From Pipra filicauda (Eukaryota > Chordata > Aves > Passeriformes > Pipridae): 64,000 bases of DNA. Positions within the stretch are counted from its first letter, which is position 1. Each line of letters starts with the position of its first letter. Made by a program: the position numbers and the translations under genes. Positions 28,883 through 41,100 of the stretch are shown one piece after another. The stretch spans positions 930,001 to 994,000 of the forward strand of contig NW_024104300.1 in assembly GCF_003945595.2 (NCBI RefSeq), read 5' to 3'. The notes beneath the pieces were generated by a model. It did not search any database and was not told where the DNA came from. It saw nothing but the letters and a program-made list of their open reading frames with translations.

Positions 28883-31800
28883 ATGGAGGGTTTCCCGTCC
28901 CCCCTGGAATCTGCCAAGTTCATCGCCGACCACAGCAAAGATGTCTCCGTGGACGAGGAGGGGGCGCGGCGGGTGGCGGAGAGCCTGTTTGACAAAGCCT
29001 CGGCCGTGGAGTTCGGGGTGGCGGGGTGGAAGAGTCTCCACGAGCTGAACCCCCGCGCCGCCGACAAGGAGGCAGTGGACTGGGTGTTCCTGGTGGACAC
29101 TCTCAACTTCTCCTTCTGGTCCGAGCAAGAGGAGCAGAAGTACCTGGTGAAGTACAAGGATAAAATCTACAGCGGCTACTGGTCCCTCTGCGCCGCCGTC
29201 AACAGGGCCCTGGACGAGGGTCAGTGAGTGCCGGGGGAGCGGGGCCGGGCCGGGGGTACCGGGGCGAGGGCGATAGAAGCCGAGCGTCGAGGGTAAAACT
29301 AAGGAGGCGCCTCGGAAGCGGGACCCGCTGTTGTGAAGTGCTGCTCGCTGTTTCGATAGCGCTGTATGTGCGGGCCGTCCCGTAGAGCTCCGGGGAGGTA
29401 ACTGGAAACGCTTCTAAAACATCCTCTTAGTGAAGCTACCTAACTCGTGGCTCTGGGTTATCTCTTCCATTCGAAAGACTTCTAAGGATTGGCAGTAGTC
29501 AGCTGTGGGTGACTTCACGTATGTTCTTAGGATAAATTGTATGTTTCCATGACAAATAAAAAAACGAGGCATAAACTGAGAATCGTCTGGACTAATCTGA
29601 TACCAGAGCAGCTCCAGTAAGTCTGAAAACTCATATGCCTCTAAAAATATTTTAAAGTTTTGTAGTTTAGCACTTTAGCACTCACTCTGGTTGCTGTCCT
29701 CAGAAAAGAAAAAAAAATCTGTTTGTAGGTATAAATGAAAGTTTTAATTAATTTTCTGCATGGTTGGTTGTAAATTGAGGGGGCATTAGCATTAAGACAC
29801 TTTTTGTAAATGCACAACGCGATTAGGATCCAGGGGAAAACGGGCCTATGCTGACTGCTCTAGCTATGTTACTGACTATATTTGCCAGCGTGCTATGTAA
29901 ACACCCTACTCAAAATACAAAGACTAAGCAGCTGGGAAAAATTATGTACAAAAAATAAGAAAGGGTCCATGGTTGCCTGCTGGAAATGGTTCTCTATAGA
30001 AGCAAGCATTGTGGCACTCACAAATTTTGTTTTGAGCAGCTCTGTGAGTGCGATTATCACTGAAAACTAAGGTGATTGTAAGAGTTGATGAGACTTTTTA
30101 GATCTTCCTGTACAGGCGCTTTCATCTGTAGCAGACCACTGTGCTAGGTCCCGGGATATGTTACGATAGCCTAAACATCTCATTTTAACTTTTCTGAAGG
30201 AATACCTATCACCAGTGCATCATATTTTGCCACCATGACGCTTGAACAACTGAGGCATGTATTTCGCTCTGACACAGAAGTGCCTATACCTTTGCTTGAA
30301 GAAAGACATCGGGTGCTGAACGAAAGTGGAATAGTTCTGTTAGAGAAGTTTGGAGGATCTTTCCTTACCTGTGTTAAAATGAGTGAGAAGAGTGCTCAGA
30401 AACTACTACATCTTATACTGGAAAATTTTCCTTCTTACAGAGATGAAGCTGTATTCGAGGTAAGCTAGTTCTAAAGCTCTGAAAACAAAATCATGCAATT
30501 TAGTAACAGTAAAAGAGTCTTGGATTGTGTGCAACTAGACAGGACAGGAGTCACTTTTTTTCCCACCAGAGGACTGCCTTTTTTTTTTCATATGCTCTCT
30601 GTCTTCATTACTTTGATGTATTATTTTTATATACTCCAGGTTCCCAGTTAGATCACGCCTCCTGTGTACTCCTTAGAAGTGGATGGTATTTGAGATAATT
30701 CCTGCCTGAAAAATCAGAATATTTTTTCCTTTCTTTTCCTTCCCTTGAATTGCAGCCAACCCTCCTCCCCCCATCTTCTTTCTTCTTTTACCTTGAAGTT
30801 TTCCACAGCTAATGAAGAAAATTAAACTGGTAGAATTAATGTACAGCTACTGGGACTCCACCCTCTAACTGTTGTTGATTCAACAGGCTTTACACAAATG
30901 ACTACAGGTTAGAAGTAACTCATACTTTTATCCATGTTGACAGTACACTGAAGATTTTTGGAGCTGTTTTCCTGAAAGAAACTGATGGGAAGTAAACAGA
31001 GTCCATCTGGTATTTTCTGTCTCCCAGTTTCTCCTATACAGATCTGCATTTAGCATCTGTGACATACGTAGCTGCTCCTGTGCTCAGCTGCATGTGCAAT
31101 TGTATTCAGCTGTTATATTATTAAGTCCAAAAGACTTTATTTTAGTAACAGTGCAGCCTATACTAATAGTCCGTGCAGTCGTTTTAAAGTAGCTCCTTGG
31201 AATACCAGTCACTGGAGCTTGGAACTTGTTGCATTTACTATCCTTTAGTAGGTGGCATGATTTTATTTTCCTTTGTCTCCTGCTATGAAGTAAGGTATGC
31301 TTACATGAAAAATCAGAGGTTCTTTCTATTTAATCTTTGAAGCTATTGGTTTAGTTAATTTGGGGGTTTTTTTTACATATAAAGTAATATTTTAACAATT
31401 TTTATGATCAGAAAGGAAATATTTTACACGTAAAGTGATAGAGTATTTTCTTATCTTTATAGTGACTGTATTCATTGACGTTATGTCTTTCGTGAGATGA
31501 TGACGAATGCTTTATAAAGCAAGCCTCCCTAAAAGCAGCAGCAGACTACAGAATGAAAAGGTGTTCCAAAAATGACCCTAGATCGTAAGCACTGACATAG
31601 TAATAAAGCCAGTTGCATGAATATGGAAGCTATTCTTCTGCTTTCAGTAAGCAAGATCTGTATTTTAAAGGTGGTGACATGGGTCACATTTTCAACGTCA
31701 TTTCTATGGCAGCAGGTTGAGGTCTCACAAGTAAGACTTTGTGTTCAGTAAAGGGTTGGAGGGAACTGGAAAGATGGTGAGATATCCAAGAGCAAACCAG

Positions 31801-34800
31801 TGCTTTTCAGTAACTCTACACAGTAGAAGTATACATAATTATAAAATAAATGATACATTAGAATCATACTGTCACAGACTGCTACAACTGTCCTAAGTTC
31901 TAACCTTCTAGGGGAACTTCTAAAATAAACACAATTATTTGGCTATATGTTTTTCCAAACACATACACAAAATATTTTTCAAAATTATGTGTCTAATTAT
32001 AGAAATTGCCCGTGTTTGTTTCTTCTGAAAAAGGAAATGCAAACCAAAACCTAAATCTCCAAAACATTTTTTTCTCTTTGGGTGGATAGTTCATATTTAG
32101 ATGGTGTGCTGCATTTGATTCCCAACAGAAGTTTAAATTTTAGACTACTTTATACTCACAGTATCAGGGGTTTTGTGTTCTGACAAAGACATAGTGGAGT
32201 CTTTTTTGATCTTCCAGTCATTGACATTTCATGTATTTATCTTTTATTTGCCATCACCTGGCACCGGGCTTGTAAAATTCTCGTGATCTTCACGTTCTTT
32301 GCTGTTTTTCTTTACTAGCTGCACTATCACATTTTGTTCTTTGCCAACACAGTACTCCTCCTTTCCTTTAATATCAGTAGGCCATAATAGATGTATCCCC
32401 TGATACTAGCACATTGTATTGGAGAGAAGACGTAAGTATCTCTGTATGTGGTAGCTTTTCCTGGAAAAGAAGGGTGTTGCAGAAAAAAAAAAAAAAAGAA
32501 TCATAGTTGTATTGCCATCTTGTAAAAAGTTTGTTTTTTTCGACAAATCGTACTTTCTTTCACAGACAGAATCATAGACTGGGTAAAGTTGGAAGGGACT
32601 GCAGTGGATCATCTGGTCCAAGTTTCCTGCTCAAGCAGGGCTATCCTAAAGCACATGGCACAGGATTGCTTCCAGATGGTTCTTGAATATCCCCAGTGAG
32701 GGAGATTCCACAACCTCTCTGGGCAATCTGTTCAGTGCTCAGTCACCTGCACAATAAAGAAGTTCTTCCTCTTTGAGATGTGGTATCATCCACCTAATGC
32801 TTTCCGTGCTTTCTGTTGAAAATAATAATGGGAAAATTTACTAGAAATATTTGTAAACTGTGGTGGCAGTAAGGTGGCAGAATAAGACTGGAAATAAGTT
32901 GAGTCCTCACCTATGTGTAATTCAGGTTAACCATTCCAGTTACATATTGTTTAGCACATGTTGTCAAAAGTCAAAAATCTCATCTAGCTTTAAAGAGAGG
33001 GAAAAAATGCAACCCACTAATACTTTTTTCCTTAAAAATGCAGATGCAGTCACACATTGCATTCATCATAGTGTGAAAACCTCAATAGCTTAGAGCTCAT
33101 AGCATATCATTAGTTTTTACCCTTGTCAGTAGTCACAAAAGTTTAGGACAAAAATAGAACCATGCACAGTATCTAGGAAAATATTGTATGTGTAAGTACA
33201 TCTTCCACTGGAATGAATTTTCCTCTCTCCTCTGCACAACACAGAGGAGCAGTCAATAAAGTTTTCCTAGAATTTTATTGCCTTAACGTTACAGATAAAT
33301 TGATTAATAAAATGTTGTAATTGTCTAATCCAACACATGCCTATTATGCTTCTCTTGTCAAATTAAAAATGCTAGAGTGTCTGAAAATTAATGTTTGCTG
33401 GACTTTCAACTCCAGTATTTGCCAAGTGGATGTATACCAACATGAATGTGTTCTGAGGTCCAAGCAGATACTAAACAATAGAATTCCACTGTGGTGAATT
33501 CTATTATGTTGTTCTTTTATTTCAGTTTATTAATGAGCATTTCATGTAATCCTTGTTTGTAGTTTGGTATTTTGTATATATTAAAGGTGTTTCAGAGTGT
33601 TGCACTTTTATTCTGTTCTAGTTAACTAATATGTTTAACCATATGATAACTATAACTACATGTTATTCACTACATTTATTGATGTTTCAGGCACTTAAAT
33701 AATCCATAAATTTCTTTCTTCAGAAAAAGAAGGTGTCTTTCTACAAACGAGCACAAATACTTGTGGCTGATACATGGAGTGTATTAGAAGGCAAAGGAGA
33801 TGGCTTTTTTGATGATATTTCTAGTCTAACAATATTTGCAGACTACAGAATTCCTCAAGTTCTTGTTCACTTAAAAGCAATGAAGTATTCTGAAGAATTA
33901 ATGAAGAAACTACGTGAAGGTTTGTTCTGCCCTTACTAATATTAAGTAATCTTATCTCTTGGCATGGTAGACTAAAACTAGTTCTAAAATGTAATGTTAG
34001 AACTAGTAACATGTAAGGGTTATGTATATTTTTTTCCTCCAAGGAACAAGGATTTCTTAGGTAGTGATGAGGTAACAGTAAGGAACTTTTTCCCTAACAG
34101 TGATCTTGAATGAGGTTTTAAGGTTTCTTTTCTATAAAGACTTGACTGTTCTGTGGATTAAACATTGATAAGGGAGGGATTAAAGAAAACTCTAAGCTAG
34201 TTGATTTCCAAGGGCTGCTGCTACCAAAACTATCTTTCAGCATGATTTCACCAATGATTTCTTCATTAATTCAAAGGCGAATATAAAAGCATGGGAATTC
34301 CTCTTTATTTGTACTGAACTTCTAGTTAACAAGCAAAGCAATATTATAAAGGTCCATTAAAAAAATATTGCTTTAAATGAATTTAATTGCATACAACTAG
34401 AGTCTCGTTTTTTAAGCATGGTTCCAACTTCCAATACTTATTAAGCATGAACTTTAGTGAATAAAAAAAATAAGCCAATCCTTTTTCCACTTTAAAATGA
34501 CTGTATTTAGAGATAGGACTGCTGTTATGCAATTGCAGAATTACTCAGCAAGATAAACAGATCAATGCAACCGTCCATGGATCTTAATAGAATGGCCATA
34601 TGTATGTCTATGTGTGTATCTATATATTAAGTAGACTAGATGGACATTTTATCTTTCCGTGAATCCTAATGAGAACATTCCCATTCAGGCCATTCCAATG
34701 GTTCCCTTTACATTAGGTTTTTGGGGGGGGGTTATCTTAGAGTTACCCTGGCAGAAAATAAACTATAAAATGTAGTAACTAACTATATACTAAAAAGTAT

Positions 34801-35320
34801 ACATAATGAAAGACTATCCTTTTTGTCTCTACAAGCAAAGAAATGGTCATATGATGTGCAGTATAGCCTGTTCTGTTGCTTTAATTGAATGGGAGGTAAA
34901 CTTCTAAGTGCAGATGGTAAAATTAAAGTAATCATTAGAAAATTATTGTTTACAGTTATAGTGTAAGTCATGACAACTGGATTCTAGAACAGAATAAATA
35001 TGAAGGGGAAAAAAATTAGCAAATTCAGACAGTCCTTGTCTTTCTGTCTCTTGCATGTAAATGGATTGCTGTCTCTTGTGTCTACAGGAACAATTTTCCA
35101 GTCTGGAGACAAAGAGGAGGTAGAGATCCGTGGCTGTTCTATTTGGTGTTGTGCATTGATTTGTAAGCATTTGCAGGAGCTCTATCAGAAGAAGGGTCAG
35201 GACATGCGTGAAAAGATCAATGCAGTCTTACTCGATTATTATCTTTGGGACTATGCCAGGGATCACAGGGAAGACATGAAAGATATTCCATTTCACCGAG
35301 TACGGTGTATATATTACTAA
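28883..35320 (+). CDS. QNG1: Queuosine 5'-phosphate N-glycosylase/hydrolase
   Basis: QNG1 (C9orf64, DUF2419 family) releases queuine from queuosine 5'-phosphate so that diet- or microbiome-derived queuine can be inserted into tRNA. Exons: 28883-29219, 30200-30459, 33724-33919, 35088-35320; all four join in frame to 341 aa, the human length. Recognisable blocks are [20 protein letters not shown] (active-site region), [67 protein letters not shown], and the C-terminus [15 protein letters not shown]...HRVRCIYY. Translation starts [16 protein letters not shown] at the downstream edge of a CpG island; an upstream in-frame start would add non-conserved residues. It lies codirectional with and about 770 bases beyond the last HNRNPK poly(A) signal. 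No defect seen. Confidence 0.97.
29220..30199. other. QNG1: QNG1 intron 1
   Basis: GT at 29220, AG at 30198-30199. No repeat or RNA gene recognised. Confidence 0.8.
30460..33723. other. QNG1: QNG1 intron 2
   Basis: About 3.3 kb of AT-rich intron ending TTTCTTTCTTCAG. It holds one CR1 fragment at about 32565-32790; nothing else recognised. Confidence 0.8.
32565..32790 (-). mobile_element. CR1 LINE 3' fragment
   Basis: AGACAGAATCATAGACTGGG then AAAGTTGGAAGGGACTGCAG and the usual GGGAGATTCCACAACCTCTC line identify an antisense CR1 3' end. Confidence 0.8.
33920..35087. other. QNG1: QNG1 intron 3
   Basis: Donor GAAG|GTTTGT, acceptor GTGTCTACAG. AT-rich with a G run at about 34723-34732; nothing recognised. 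Confidence 0.8.
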
Positions 35321-35857
35321 ATCCAGTCGGATAGCTGTTGTATTGTTGCATTATCTTTTGAACTGCAGTTTTGCTTTTCATACTGTGGTTTGTCATGCAC
35401 TAATTTGGAGCTGGTTAAATCAAATGTTTGTTTTCTGGTGATGTATTAACAACTTGCTTTTTTTTTTCTTCCTTTTTTTTTCTCTTTCCTCTTAATATTT
35501 TGCTTGTCCTGACTGGAATTAACAGTGTAAACTTTGCCGGACAGCCCATGTTAATGCAGGGTTTATTATTATTTGAGCTCTGCATTTGTGTATGTACCTG
35601 CCTGTGCGTGCATATCTCGCGGTGCACCTCGCCTCCCCATGGCTGGCACCTAATGCTGGTCCATCCCCTCTCACACCGGTGTGGAGGTAGCAGGTGCTCG
35701 GCACACGTTCAGAGGTGAGAGCGGAACTGGTCCATTCATCCAATAAACACTGTGGTGACACATGTGGCACAGTGTGTGTCTGTGTTTTCACTGGTGTGGG
35801 CAGCCCCTGGGAAAACAGGGGTTGGGGGGCTTGCTCCCTGCAGGAAGGGAAGGAGGG
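35321..35857. other. QNG1: QNG1 3' UTR and flank
   Basis: Contains a T-rich stretch at 35456-35485 and AATAAA at 35742-35747, a plausible poly(A) signal. The 35520-35770 part ends with AATAAACACTGTGGTGACACA and might be a small LTR; I could not settle this. Confidence 0.45.
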
Positions 35858-37035
35858 AAAGAATCAGAAAATGATTTAGGTTGGAAAAGGCCTCTGAGAT
35901 CATCAGCTCCAACCTATGACCGAACACCACTTTGTCAACGAGAAGATGGCACTAAGTGCCATGACCAGTCTTTCCTTAAACACCTCCACGGACGGTGACT
36001 CCACCACTTCCTTGGGCAGCCCACTCCAATGCTGAATCACCCCTTCTGTGAAGTTCCTCCTGATGTTCAACCTAAACCACCCCTGGTACAGCTTAAGACT
36101 GTGTCCTCTTGTCCTACTGCTAGTTGCCTCGCTGCCAGGGAGAAGAGGCCGATACCTACCTTGCTACAACACTTGAAGAAAAGTACAAAGTCAGTGTTTA
36201 CAGAGCCATAGTGCTGTCTACTCTCTTATACAGATCTGAATCATGGGTCATCTACCGCCACCACCTGAGTCTCCTAGAACGCTTCCATCAACGCTGTCTC
36301 CGCACAATCCTAAACATCCACTGGTCAGATTATGTGACCAATACATCTGTTCTAGAACAAGCAGCAGTCACAAGCATTGAGGCCATGTTGCTGAGAACAC
36401 AGCTGCAATGGGCAGGGCATGTCTCCAGGATGAAGGACCACCGCCTCCCTAAGATCCTGCTTTATGGTGAACTTGCCTCCGGCTGCCACAAGAGAGGAGC
36501 CCCAAAGAGAAGATACAAAGACTCCCTGAAACATCTCAGCCTTGGCCATATTGATCACCATAACTGGTCTACTCTGGCCTCCAATCGGGAAGTCTGGAGA
36601 CACACCATCTATAACGCTGCTGATGCTTTTGAGAAAGCACGCAGGATCACTGTTGAGGAGAAAAGACAGCACAGAAAGAATCGTGCCTTGCAGAGTGTAC
36701 CACCTGAGGAGTCTTTCTGCTGTGCCTTTTGCATCCGGACATGTCTATCTCGTATTGGCCTTTTTAGCCACCAACGCGCTTGCAACAAGCGTGGGTAGTG
36801 CCTTCCCAAATCTTCGTTCGCGAAGCCCAGCCATGAGACAGCCTCCTTCCAGGTAGTTGTAGAGAGTGATGAGGTCAGCCCTGAGCCTCCTCCAGGGTAA
36901 ACACCCTCGGCTCCCTCAGCCGCTCCCGTAGGCCTTGTGCTCCAGACCCTTCACCAGCTTCGTTGCCCGTCTCTGGACACGCTCCAGCACATCAAAGTCC
37001 TTACTGAACTAAGGGGCCCCGAAGTGGGCAAGGAG
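35858..37035 (-). mobile_element. CR1 LINE split by a second LINE
   Basis: AGAATCAGAAAATGATTTAGG starts an antisense CR1 3' end. The CR1 text runs to about 36170 (GGGAGAAGAGGCCGATACC, then TTGCTACAAC) and resumes at about 36839 with CCTCCTTCCAGGTAGTTGTA, exactly the wording that should follow. The right part (to about 37035) is CR1 reverse-transcriptase C-terminal coding, antisense, and abuts the KIF27 CpG island. Confidence 0.85.
36171..36838 (+). mobile_element. 5'-truncated non-CR1 LINE, open C-terminal ORF
   Basis: An open plus-strand frame to 36798 (insert part about 209 codons) is unrelated to CR1. It reads YRAIVLSTLLYRSESW, then LLERFHQRCLRTIL, LQWAGHVSRMKDHRLPKIL and RGAPKRRYKDSLK. 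This is the layout of the region after the reverse transcriptase in RTE-like LINEs. It ends with a Cys/His cluster, CAFCIRTC-LSRIGLFSHQRAC. A short tail (TTCGTTCGCGAAGCCCAGCC) follows the stop. The lack of disablements suggests a younger insertion than its CR1 host. Clade assignment is tentative; AviRTE is one candidate. Confidence 0.7.
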
Positions 37036-37400
37036 GGAGGGAGCGGAGCGCTGCCACTCACCCCCATGGCGGCCCGTCCCTCCCCGCGCTCCTCCGGCCG
37101 CTGGGGGCGGTGCTGGCGCGGGCGGTGCCGACATGGCGGCTGTTGCCTAGCGAGGGGCTGTAAACAGCGCGACGGGACCGGCCCAATGCTGGTGCCGTTG
37201 GCCCGGCCGCCGCCACCGCCTTCTCTTCTCCTGCCGTCTTTCCGCACGGGTCCGGCGGCACGGCCAGACGCGGCGGCAGCCGGGGGACGGCGGGCTCCGC
37301 GGCCCTTGGCGGCTCCCGAGACCGAGACGTGATCCCGTTCCCGGCTCCTTCTCAGGTTTGGAGAAGCGGCAAAGAAGGAAAATGTTCTGGGCCGCCCGCA
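37030..37400 (+). promoter_or_regulatory. KIF27: KIF27 CpG island promoter
   Basis: CpG-dense block with an ACATGGCGGC (YY1-type) site at 37131-37140 and GTTGCC at 37142-37147, an RFX X-box half-site. Frames on both strands are GC artefacts. The first noncoding exon should lie here; its donor was not fixed. Confidence 0.65.
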
Positions 37401-38193
37401 CAATATCACGGCAGTATGTTTGCTCCTGCCTTACGGCAGCCAAGGGCAAACGATGCATCCACACCGAAGTATCTCTCTAACTTCGGCGTATTGGGAATAT
37501 ATCATATTCCCACATTCTTTTATAAAATAGAATCCTATGAAATAGGGTTTCCCTCCCACATATGTGCTTAAAGATGGAGATCAAAATCAGAGGAAGGCTT
37601 TACATGTAGTAACTAGATACATTTAAAATCACACTTCCTTCATAGGTAACACAACTTCTTTCTCTGTGCTTGTCGAGTTACAAGTGTTTGGTGCTTCATA
37701 AGTGGAAGAGGGTTTTAAAACTCAGGTATATACATACAACTTTTGGAGTAAAAGGTTCTGTTTGACTGATTTATGTTGCCTATGCAATACGAATGCAGGA
37801 ATAGGAAAATGAGAGGATTCATTGTGTTTGCTTTATCAACAGTGTCTGTTAACGAGCTCTTAAATTATAATTGCTTCATATGGCTGTCTTATGTTCAAAT
37901 AGAAAATCAGGCAACTCTCAGGCTTAAGTCTGCTAGCTTGGAAATTATTAGAGGCAAAATGTATTTATTAATATAGCTGCTTTTATATTAGGTATTTTTC
38001 AAGATTGTAATGGTGCTTACTTATACTTTAGGAAATATCAACTTTCTATTTCAGGAAAGTAATTCTTATTTATTATATAATGTGGAAAACTTTTTTTCTT
38101 AGTTTCAGACAACTGTGAATAATGTGAACAAAGCAGTAGTAACAGATTTCTTGCTGACTATCTGAACACTGAAGCACAGGGCTGAAGCCTGGC
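37401..38193 (+). other. KIF27: KIF27 5'-UTR intron and 5' UTR
   Basis: AT-rich sequence; nearest acceptors are CTTAG at 38102 and TTTCAG at 38108, followed by 5' UTR to the ATG at 38194. Nothing else recognised. Confidence 0.55.
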
Positions 38194-41100
38194 ATGGAGG
38201 AGATCCCAGTTAAAGTTGCAGTCCGAGTCAGACCTCTGCTTTCCAAAGAAATACTTCATAACCACCAAGTGTGTGTCAGATTAGTCCCAAATGCGAAACA
38301 AATTATCATTGGAAAGGACCATGTCTTCACTTTTGATTTTGTATTTGGCAAAAGCTCAACCCAAGAAGAAGTTTATACTGTTTGCATTAAGCCTCTTCTG
38401 GTGTCTCTGACTGAGGGATACAATGCTACAGTGTTTGCATATGGACAGACTGGTTCTGGGAAGACTTACACCATTGGCGGTGACCACATTGGTAGGTTCT
38501 TTTTTTAAGCTGGTCAACAGTGTGTTTGTGCAAGTTAAATGTTTATTACCCAGTAGATGATGTAGCGGAATTTTAAGGGTTAATGAAAAAAGCTGTAGTA
38601 AGAAAAAAAGGTTTACAAAGTTTATGTGATTAATTAAACTGTTCTAAAGCCTTATCCATAAATTAGGCTATACCAAAAATATGTAAGAAGAAAAAAATTA
38701 TAAATTGCTCTTTCACACTCCACATTTTAAAACTCAAACTAGAATTTGTTTCTGAAATGCAGTGTTTTTCAAGTTTTTTGCTGTGTTTATCTTACCTTGA
38801 AAATTCCTGCATTCGGTAGTTAATTGTTTGCTTGCTCACTCTGTGTTGGCTTTGTTTGTTTGGGTTTTTTTGAGAGACATTTCTGTGACATCAAAGAAAT
38901 TTATTTAGTTGATTTAATTCTTCCGAATAGATATAAATAGATTATTCTAAATCTCTTGGTAGGTATTAAAATTTTCCTTTTATTTAGAGTCGTAGAACCA
39001 CAGAATCATTTAGGTTGGAAAAAACCCATAAGACCATAAAGTCCAATCATTAACTGATCATTGCTAAGTCCACAAGCCTGTTCCAATGCTTGATCACCCT
39101 CTCCATGAAGAAATTTTTCCTAATATCCAATCTAAACCTCCCCTGGTGCACCTTGAGGCTATTTCCTCTTGTCCTGTCACTTGTTACCTGGGAGAAGAGG
39201 CTAACCTCCACCTGGCTACATCCTCCTTACAGGTGGTTTGTAGAGAGCAATAAGGTTGCCCCTGAGCCTCTTTTTCTCCCAGCTAAAAAACCCCAGCTCC
39301 CTCAACCACTCCTCACAGGACTTGTGCTCCAGACTCTTCACCAGCCTCGCTGCCTTTCTCTGGGCACGCTCCAGCACCTCAATGTCTCTCTTGAAGTGAG
39401 GGCCCCAGAACTGAACACAGAATTTGCTGTGTGGCCTCACCAGTGCCGCGTACAGAAGGACGATCCCTGGCCTGGTCCTGCTGGCCACACTATTGCTGAT
39501 ACAGGCCAGGATGCCATTGGCCTTCTTGGCCACCTGGGCGCTGCTGGCTCATGTTCAGCTGCTGTCGACCAGCACCCCCAGGTACTTTTCTGCCAGGCAG
39601 CTTTCCAGCTGTTCTTCCTCCAGCTTGTAGCACTGAATGGTGATGTTGTAACTCGAGGGCTTGGCCTTATTGAACCTCATACCATTGTCCTCTTTATTCT
39701 GCTTACTGTTGTAACTTCACTTATATTCCCTCCACTAGCAGTTGTTTAATGTTCCTCTAAGTAACATTGCTAGCCAAATTGTTTAGGTAGTGAGTGCCAC
39801 GATCTAAAGCCATTCATAGTCCAGGAATGACAACATTTTAGTTTTATAAATATATTTACTAAATTCATAGTTAGGTGTGACCAACCCTTTAGATTTTTGG
39901 TGAAAAATATTCTGGGTATCCTCTCAGAGACAAACAGTTTCCATATTCTTGAATAAAGAACACAAATTAATAATGGAAGCATTGCCCTATGCTGAATATT
40001 TAAAAAACAAAAATAGAGTTTGGTGTTAGTGTTCCATGTCTACTTCGAAAAAATAGGAAATTACTGTAAATGTTGGTCATAAATTTTGTCTCACTAAGGT
40101 GCTGCTGATTTTTTTAAATTTCAGTAGCATTTGTAGTTTCTCAAACCCTCTAGATGTCATTGCCAACCCTAATGAGTAAGGATAAAGAAGAAATCTGTAC
40201 TCTAAGGAGTGTAGGTTTAAAACGGACTCCATGTTTTTCATAACTTTCATAACTATAACGTGTAATTTAGAACTTTGAATCCTATTAATGGATGCAAACA
40301 AATATTCTGCCCCACAGAAAAAAAAATATTTACAGAAATCCTGTGCTCTTCAGATTCCTTAGAATCATAGAATCATAAAATCAGTCAGGTTGGAAAAGAC
40401 CTCTGAGATCATCAAGTCAAGCCCTTGATCCAACACTGCCGTGGTTACTAGACCATGGCACCAAGTATCACATCCAGTCTCATCTTAAAAACCTCCAGGG
40501 ACAGTGAATCTACCACCTCCCTGGGCAGCCCATTCCAATGTCTGATTACTCTCTCTGTAAAAAATTTCTTCCTAATATCCAACCTAAACCTCCGCTGGCA
40601 CAGCTTGAGACCATGCTCTCTTGTCCTACTGCTGGTTGCCTGGGAGAAGAGACCGATGCCCACCTGGCTACAACCTCCTTTCAGGGAGTTGTAGAGAGTG
40701 ATGAGGTCTCCCCTGAGCCTCCTCTTCTCCAGGCTAAACAACACCAGCTCCCTCAGCCTCTCATCATAGGACTTGTGCTCGAGAATATTCAGTAGCAAAT
40801 CTCACAGACTTCTCTCAGTTTTCAGTCTTTTTAATTTATCTGACAGAATAACTGCAAGCCTCTGTGACATTTGTGCTTGTATTTTAGCATCAGTTGCAGT
40901 GGATGAAAAAGGCATAATCCCACGGGCTATTCAGGAATTATTTCAGCATATTTCTGAAAACCGTAATATTAACTTCTATGTGAAAGTATCTTATATAGAG
41001 GTTTACAAGGAAGAACTTCGAGATTTGTTGGAGCTGGAGACCTCTGTGAAAGAATTACATATCCGAGAAGATGAGAAGGGAAATACAGGTAGGATTTCAG

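Noticed and set aside
28361..29157. Minus-strand frames of 255 and 185 codons over the QNG1 first exon
   Set aside because: Antisense shadows of the GC-rich QNG1 promoter and exon 1; no recognisable domain.
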